NCBI GenBank assembly: GCA_034401135.1
Contig: JAWZSP010000004.1
Location: 1,488,001 to 1,552,000, forward strand
DNA: 64,000 nucleotides
Direction of reading: 5' to 3'
Origin: Volutella citrinella
Lineage: Eukaryota > Ascomycota > Sordariomycetes > Hypocreales > Nectriaceae
In this document: positions 57,199 through 64,000 of the stretch, piece after piece
Position numbering within the stretch: position 1 is the stretch's first letter
Layout of the letters: each line of letters starts with the position of its first letter
Program-made: the position numbers and the translations under genes
Notes under the pieces: generated by a model
Database searches by the model: none
Seen by the model: only the letters and a program-made list of their open reading frames with translations
Told to the model about the DNA's origin: nothing

Positions 57199-60100
57199 GC
57201 GTAGAAAAGCGGGCCCTGCTGCTTGCTGTCATCTCCAACAGCCAATCGACGTCTCTGTGGCTGCTGTTTGCCTGCCTCGGCGGGCCCTGTGCGTCCTGGC
57301 GCCATGGGATCGTCGCGGCGATCGTGCAACCTGAGGAGCCAATCGCAACTCCCGTCCCGCGATGACAACCCCCACTCACTGGGCCTGCCGTCGCTGGCTG
57401 CCGCTGTCTGTTGCCCTTCCCCGGTCACACCTTGGAGCGACTTGCGATGGCTGCCACTCAGCCAGTCTGCCACCCAAAGCTGAAGCTGCCAAACCGCCCT
57501 GCTACCCACCGTTCGCCTTGGGAAACGTGCACCAGGACGCGGCTGCACAACGTCTGCGCGACTGCACGGCTTGTATTACAGGTATCGGTCCGGTGCCACA
57601 GACGTGAGGCCTCAGGGCCCCCTTGGTTCCTTCAAGCCCCCCTTTGTCGCACCTCCCCATTGTGGCTTTCTCGCCAAATCCATCAACTACCTCACCTAGT
57701 AGTATGCAACGACGCGCCAGCCGCGACAATCCGAGTAAGGAGGCTCCTTAAGCGATGCTGGGACAGCCCAAACGCCGCCCAGTTCATGCCAGCCGGCCCG
57801 TTGACCTCATTCTGACCATCGGTCATTGACCATGGACCCCAGACCCAGGGACTTGGGCCTGGACTGCCCGTTCTCCAACGCCACTACCCTCCCGTTCTTG
57901 CACTATTCGCTGAAGCCATGGCTTCGCTAGCCGCCATTAGCAACAGTGCTGGGGCTGCTGGTCTGACTCGCCCCCTCCCCTTTCCAAACCCGACTCAGCA
58001 CATGTCGGGGAGAGGCCCGCCAGAGGCGGAATGAGGCACATCCGTACACCACCGGCGACCCAAAAGCAGTCATCCAAAATGAAAATGACAGGCAGCTCTC
58101 CTAGGGCTGGTGGGAGTGATGGGGCCATCCGACGCATCGTGAAACCGACCGGCGAGCACCAGCCTCCGTGTCTCTGCCCCAATCCCCCCTCATGGCCACT
58201 GGAACTGGCACCAGTTGGGTGAGAGCAAGATATATGCGAGATATGCAACCGCATCATACTGGGTGGGTAGTACGCACCTTCAAGTGCAGGATAGCCAGTT
58301 GCCAGCCAACCATCTCTCTGTGGGCACTACGGTGTTGGTATTGTGCCATCAATGCCCATCATCAGCACGACTATTCCTCGCCTGGAAGGCACCACGCCGA
58401 TCCGCCTTGGAGACAGGGTAGATCTTGTGCCCGGGCCAACAATGGCGCCCATCAGCGTTCAAATTGGCACCAAATCCAGCCTAACCAACTCTTGAATCAT
58501 GGCCAAGGCCGCCGCCAAACAGCTTGCTTGTGCCATGATGCTTAGGCGGGGTGCCGTAGCCGCCCTAGCGTGGGTTCCTAGCCGCGGTGGACTTGACAGC
58601 CGAGCCTTGAGTCCATGACCAATCCCCCAAAATTCGGAGTCTCCACTCCAACGCTTTGGACCAAAATACTCTAGGGCCCGCCATGAGATGCCACACGCAC
58701 CAAACTCTTCGAACTCTAATGGCCACTGGCACCTATTCCAGCCCGAAGACCTTCGGGCCGGGTCCATGACACTCGCGGTCACTCGTGATCTTCATCATCA
58801 TCGTTGGCTGGCGGTGTTTTCGGTGGCATCTTGCTTTTCAACGTCCAAGGCGTCCCCCTTCCAACGTCGTGCGTGGAACGCCACCATTTACACGGAGAGG
58901 CCGGGGAGACGATCAAGCCACGGACCGGCAGAAACGTGTGCAAGAGCAAACCCAGATGGCTGGGCTTGGCTCTCGCGGCCGCCTCAAGATGGCCATGCTG
59001 TTGCCATGCGGATATTGCCATGAGCTAGACTCACATATGTTGACGCTCATGCACAGAAACAGAAATGACTATGCACACACATTGGCACATATACACTCAT
59101 TACGGATACATATCTACCGTACTACCATGCGTGTGCAAAACCCGGTGCATATGCAATACAACCTCGAGACCCGGTCTGGTCCTCGCGTCGGACAATCCGT
59201 TCATCACCTTTGGCCCCGGGCCCAGAGGCCTACCTTCCGTTCCGGGGTGCAATGGCGATTCTAACAACACGCCGCCCCGGACACCCTCAAGCACTCAAGG
59301 CGCATCACACACCATGGCGTGCCAAAGCACATGATGCTAACCGACTTTCCTTTTAGCTTCCTGAATCGAGAACCCTGTTCCCGAGTGGGTACCTACCTGC
59401 CCATGACCGTTCGCTAGGCCCCTGCCCATGCTCACACCCCTGACCACTACAGACGGGCATATCCCAGATGCTACCACGAGTCCGTCTGTCCAAGCCCTCC
59501 CATTAGATTGGGGGAATTGGTGACGTTTTCCTTCTGTCACGGAGGTTGCCAAGGTGCCCAGGCCAGGTACGTTGTACCGGCCCATATGTTTCTTTCTTCA
59601 TCTAGCCTGGTCAAACTCCACCCCCCCTGGCTCCTTGATCGCCCGTGTTCCCTGTCCATGCTTCGCATCAGGAGCCACTCTGGGTTCCGTCAAATCGTTC
59701 TCCGCCTCCACATCGTGAAGGCGAGGACGCCTTTGCCAACGACTCTGCTTAAAAGAACCCTACCTCCCCGTTCCCACGCTCCATCTGCAGTACACACATC
59801 CGTCTGTGGCTTGGATCAGTCGGTTTCACTAACACGGCTTCTTCAGTTGAGCCTTGACCACCCACCCCTCTAGGAAATTCTCCGCCTGGTGGTTGATGGC
59901 TGATGTCTGTGGCATTTCCTATTTTGGCCTACCTCGTCTGCTTTCCTCTCCATCTTAGCACCAAGTGCCTTAGTGCGGAGCGTGAATCGTTCAGTCCACC
60001 AAGCCACCCCAGCACCTATGATTTACAAAAAGGCTTGCCTCCCACCAACCGCCGGTAGATCCGCCCACTGCCGTTCTTGACACCCTGCCTTGTTAGATAT

Positions 60101-60261
60101 CCGGCGCCACAAAACCTCGACAACTCCGCTCTTTCAACTTGGACTTCGTCTCTTCCTCGCTGGTATTTATTGAGTCCTATCCGGTCACTACGGCGCAACC
60201 CCCGTTCTCATCTTGCAACTGCCCAACTTCTGTATCGCATCCTTTCACTTGGCTCTGAAAG

Positions 60262-60314
60262 GTACGCCCTCTCCTCGCCCCTTTGGGAAGAGTGTCAGCG
60301 TTACTGACTTGCAG
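60262..60314 (+). other. Candidate 5'-UTR intron of the TALE homeobox gene
   Basis: GTACGC donor, TTACTGAC branch-like site and TTGCAG acceptor, 53 nt, just upstream of the first in-frame ATG. It fits local intron statistics but has no coding constraint to confirm it. Confidence 0.35.
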
Positions 60315-60364
60315 AAGCCATTGGCCGCTGTGCGGTGTTCTGTGCCATTATCTGCCATTTTGTT

Positions 60365-61785
60365 ATGGAAGGTAGCCCCTCGCTGCCTAAACAGTCAAAC
60401 CAAACCTCGCCAGACTCGACCGACAGACCAGCAAACATGTCCATGCTTGCTACAGCGACCCCAGCGCCGCATACTGGCTTTGGTATGCCGCGCCTCGGGG
60501 AGGCATCGCGATGCCCGGACTATTCTCTACGCCCGAGAATGGAGAAGGACAGTGTGGCACTACCATCAATCCGCCAGGTGAGAAGACCCGGCAATCTGTA
60601 TTCCGTTCATACTTCTGACTTCTCCCTAGTTCTTCCCAGAGCTACAACTTCAGGCGCAACCTCAGGACTTGTCCGGAAAACCGGCGCCGACATCCAGCCC
60701 AGCCGTGGGCCCAATGGCCGCCTCAGCATCCCCTAAATACATCCACTCGCCCAGCTCAGCCAAGAGGCGAAGGCTATCCATCGATACTAACCTTGAATCC
60801 GAGAGAGCTCGCCAGGTCCCTAGACTTTACTACAGCCCTGAACGAGCATCAACGAGACACGCATCACCAAGCTTTCCTACGCAGCACGCATCTCAGGAGA
60901 ATTGGGCACATCCCTCCAGATCAAGCCCATTCTTATCCGGGGGCCAGCAAGGAGTTCCTTCCCCAGTTGAGATGAAGAGTCGAGCCGACCCTCAGCAAGG
61001 ACTGCACAGTCTCCCGCCGCCGCGAGCGATGGACCGAGAAACGGCACCCCCCAGCCGTATCCAAGCACCCGTGGACACCTACCGCAGCTCCCACCCTCCA
61101 ATGGGTCCCCATTCCACGACTCCTATCACGGAGGCACCTCCGCCGCCATCTTACCGAGAGCCAAGCTATGGCTACCCGTATCACCACCCGACCAGGTACC
61201 AGTCTCTGTCCTCGGGCTCGGTCTCGTTTGATCGCACCCCATTCACTCCGGGCGGATTCAGCGGACCATATCAAGACTTTGTCCGATTCGGAGAAATGGG
61301 TCCTGCTGGCATGGGAGGAGATCATAAGCAAAGGAAGCGACGCGGGAACCTGCCCAAGGAAACTACGGACAAGCTGCGAGCTTGGTTTGTGGCGCATCTT
61401 CAGCACCCCTACCCGACAGAGGACGAGAAGCAAGAGCTCATGCGGCAAACAGGACTGCAGATGAGTGAGTTTCCCCTTGACGCCCAAGGATAGAGGTGAA
61501 GTGAACTAACTCGTGTCAGATCAAATTTCCAACTGGTTCATCAACGCTCGCCGCCGTCAGTTGCCAACCATGATCAACAATGCTCGCGCTGAGTCGGATG
61601 CCATGTCAGGGGCACGAGGAGGAGACGTCAAGGTCCTAGCCACCACAGAACGAGGCGACTTCGTCGACAACAGCAAGCGAGAATCTGCCGCGCCCCTCAG
61701 CGACTCGGAGGGAGCCACGTATGACGAAGACCTCGAAACTATGAAACACCACCGAGGGGGCGCCATGAACAGAGGAAGCGTATGA
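60365..61785 (+). CDS. TALE-class homeobox transcription factor
   Basis: Three exons (60365-60577, 60630-61464, 61520-61785) give 437 residues if the ATG at 60365 is used; the in-frame ATG at 60437 would give 413. The protein is Ser/Pro-rich up to about residue 295. The homeodomain of the KN/TALE class lies at about 295-362: RKRRGNLPKETTDKLRAWFV, the HPYPTEDEK loop with the three extra residues that define TALE, and NQISNWFINARRRQLP with Asn358 in the DNA-contacting place. An intron splits the Asn codon at the start of the third helix. Fungal TALE factors regulate conidiation, hyphal growth or sexual development; the targets here are unknown. The region upstream is unusually long and empty, common for regulated developmental genes. 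Confidence 0.92.
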
Positions 61786-64000
61786 TTTATGCATGACATT
61801 GCTCGGGGTTCAAAACAACTGCGCACTTTTTACTTCACGAATGACACGGTTCGACCATTTATTCTCTCTGTAAATACCACACAACACAACACCACTGTAC
61901 TTTTTCCTTCTTCTATGTTGGGATCATGGGAAACGGGGAACCAAGGCTTGGAAAGCCGAGTGGGGAGGCACTTTTGTGTGATTTTTCACAGCATCACTTC
62001 GGCATCCAGGCTCGGGTTAGAGACCTGGCATAGCCCACCCAGCGGCAGGCTGTCTGTCTCCATTGGCGAATTTCGATATAATGACGAGAGCCCCAACGGC
62101 TACTGTATGTAGTAATGAGCAAAAACGATGGCGTTTATTATGACGACCCCACCCAATTTTCGGACAAGACATGTAGCCACCTCGGGGGCTATCCGTCCCG
62201 TGGGTAGTCAGCCCGGCTAGATCCACTGTGCCCCCTTGGGCAATGAAGAGACAGTCCACCGTGGCTTTAGGTTCACAGGCCAGTCTGAGGCGAGCATTTT
62301 AGGGAGGGGCGGTGGCTTAGTGGCGGGGAAACAGACCCAGACTACCAACTAGTTAGCATCTGCGTTTACTGTGATGGCTTGAGTGACAAGCTATCTGCCT
62401 CTAGACTTGGCGCCAGTCACTATGCTACTGGTACCGAGATGTGCAGTTTTGGGAGACGTGCGGATAGGTCCTTCAAGGACACTTTTGGCGCAGCTAATAT
62501 GGATCTGCCGCAGAGGCCAAAGGGGCATGGCAACTCGGGATATCCATGACAGTGACACGAACCTTGGCCCTTCTGGAGGGAGTGTGCGTTGTGGCGAAAG
62601 GAGTGAAATTTGTGGCTTACAGATGCGCAAGGAGTGACCGTTGGACACCATGCGTGTCATCATCCCATCACAGACAGGAGGAGTAGGTGGGTTGGACCCC
62701 AACCGCCTTATGGCCGCTCAAGTTCAGAGGACAGGGAGGAGTAGGGCGTAGGGGAGGCCCTCTTAGGGTGGGCTACTTGGGAAGTTGGCCACCTATTGAT
62801 TAGAGATCTCCGGATCGTATACTCCGTCTGGCGATCGCGTCTAGATCTGGTACCTTCTTCACTCAATGCCTTCCCAAGCAACAGACTACGCACGCCAGTA
62901 CATGCTGGAGGACGATAGTTTGGCGGTGACCAGGTCAGATGCCGCCATCGAGGGGAGGACAGGGGTGGGATCGAGTATGAAACATGTCAGTGACCGGTGA
63001 GGACAGGGCCGGCAGGCAGGCTGGTGAGTGGTCTTCATGGGCCGCTCTGCTGGGACCCAGCATGTCCAGCTTGGCACCGACGCCCCAAGCTCCCAGCTCC
63101 AGCTTGGGCGATATACATGTGCATGGCATCTGCGTGATGCGGGTGCTCGACCGTGTGCACAAGGGGAAAGGGGGAACAGGCCCGCAACAACTCAACAGTC
63201 GAAAGAAAGGACGGGAGATCCTGGGGTGTCGAGCAGCGGGCAAGCAGCACTTAGCGTCTCCATAGCAGTTGCCGCCCATGGAGCCAAGTTGCAGAGGGGG
63301 CCCAAGACGGATTGACACGAAGCGATGGACGCTAGGACGGTGAGTGCCCGAGCCTAGCTCTGCTGGCCATGGGGCCATGATGTTTTGGTGGTAACCCGCC
63401 GCCAAGGCAAAGTCCACAGGGCCCCAAGGCAAAGTTGAAGGATAAAACTACTCGTATGTACGCAAAGATTGCCTGCTGGCTGCCGGAGCGGGCGTTCGCC
63501 GCGGCGAAGGCGGTGGACCGTTGGTGAGATGGTGGCGCGGCGCCGGTACGGCCTGGCGTCAGAAACCCTTCTTGGAGGGCCCGCCACTGATGCTATTGTT
63601 GCTGCAGGCATCTTGTTCTGTGCAGGGTGGAAGGATGGGATGTGGATAATAGGTGCAGGCGGATCGGATATGGGGGCGAGGGCGGTGCCTGCTGCTGATG
63701 ATGATCAATCATTGCCGCCGCCCGCGTCGTAATGACAGCGACGCCTTCACATGCTGGCAGGGCGAACCCATGGAGATTGGGCTGAGCCGTCGATGTTGAG
63801 TGGTGGAGGCCCGGGCTTTTCGACCGTCTGTCTCAAGTGGCTGCGTGTCTCACTGTTCCCCGTATCTTCATCTTCGTGCCCTCCAGCTGTCAGTCTGGAG
63901 AGAGAGCCTGGTTGATAAAGTTCCACAGTATGGGCAGGGGAGAGCCTGGGAGAGCAAGAGAGGTGGAATAGCTGGCCGAGCGGGCCGTAATTGGTGGAGC
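61786..64000. other. Region downstream of the TALE homeobox gene
   Basis: About 2.2 kb to the window edge. Short frames on both strands (for example 62935-63432 minus and 63469-63732 plus) show no recognisable motif. No repeat or RNA gene was recognised. Confidence 0.45.

Larger units (their letters stand above)
49518..60364. other. Gene-poor region of about 10.8 kb upstream of the TALE homeobox gene
   Basis: No open frame here shows a recognisable domain, a plausible exon series or composition like the neighbouring genes. It holds low-complexity islands: a 16-nt G run at 50130-50145, GCAAA-type arrays at 51096-51170 and 52290-52323, ACACC repeats at 55649-55668, and three 10-mers of TTGCAGGGCG type at 57171-57198. 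A possible 53-nt 5'-UTR intron of the next gene lies at 60262-60314. I see no tRNA, rRNA or transposon, though a non-coding RNA cannot be excluded. Confidence 0.5.

Noticed and set aside
56847..57548. Reverse open frame of 233 codons in the gene desert
   Set aside because: Arg/Gln/Pro-rich, overlapped by several equally long frames on the other strand, and containing the TTGCAGGGCG repeat.

Overview
This window comes from the nuclear genome of a filamentous ascomycete, most likely a Sordariomycete and probably of the order Hypocreales. The evidence is short 50-110 nt introns with GT(A/G)AGT-like donors and CTAAC/CTGAC-type branch points, monocistronic genes on both strands, and fungal proteins such as Trs20, Cbc2, Nup82, Ste11, Pha2, Mhr1, Hsp104 and Pbn1. 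The order-level placement is inference. I assembled 20 protein-coding genes, joining exons by hand; in every multi-exon model the summed exon length is an exact multiple of three. I saw no rRNA, tRNA, transposon or CRISPR array.

Left part (1-21 kb): an Snd2/TMEM208 ER protein, the APC/C scaffold Cdc27, a solitary histone H4 gene, a divergent pair (TRAPP subunit Trs20 and mitochondrial ribosomal protein mL60), a second divergent pair (cap-binding Cbc2 and nucleoporin Nup82), an unrecognised proline-rich 432-residue protein, a five-exon EBP-type sterol isomerase homologue, and a mitochondrially targeted PrpF-like isomerase.

Middle part (22-45 kb): a gamma-glutamylcyclotransferase-fold protein, the MAPKKK Ste11 (SAM, Ras-binding, kinase), prephenate dehydratase Pha2 (with a GC-AG intron), a P-loop sulfotransferase-like protein, Mhr1/mL67, the disaggregase Hsp104 with a heat-shock-element candidate, a seven-exon Leu3-like Zn2Cys6 regulator, and Pbn1 of GPI mannosyltransferase I.

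Right part (45-64 kb): a 1001-residue protein that joins a caspase-like domain with an intact His/Cys dyad, a homeodomain-like helix set with an altered recognition helix, and a rhodanese-like domain lacking the loop cysteine. Next comes a stretch of about 10.8 kb with no convincing gene, then a TALE homeobox regulator, then 2.2 kb with nothing recognised.

The genes do not form a pathway or a secondary-metabolite cluster; most are conserved housekeeping or signalling genes in mixed orientation. The strongest candidate for something undescribed is the caspase/homeodomain/rhodanese fusion. The long empty region upstream of the TALE homeobox gene is the second.
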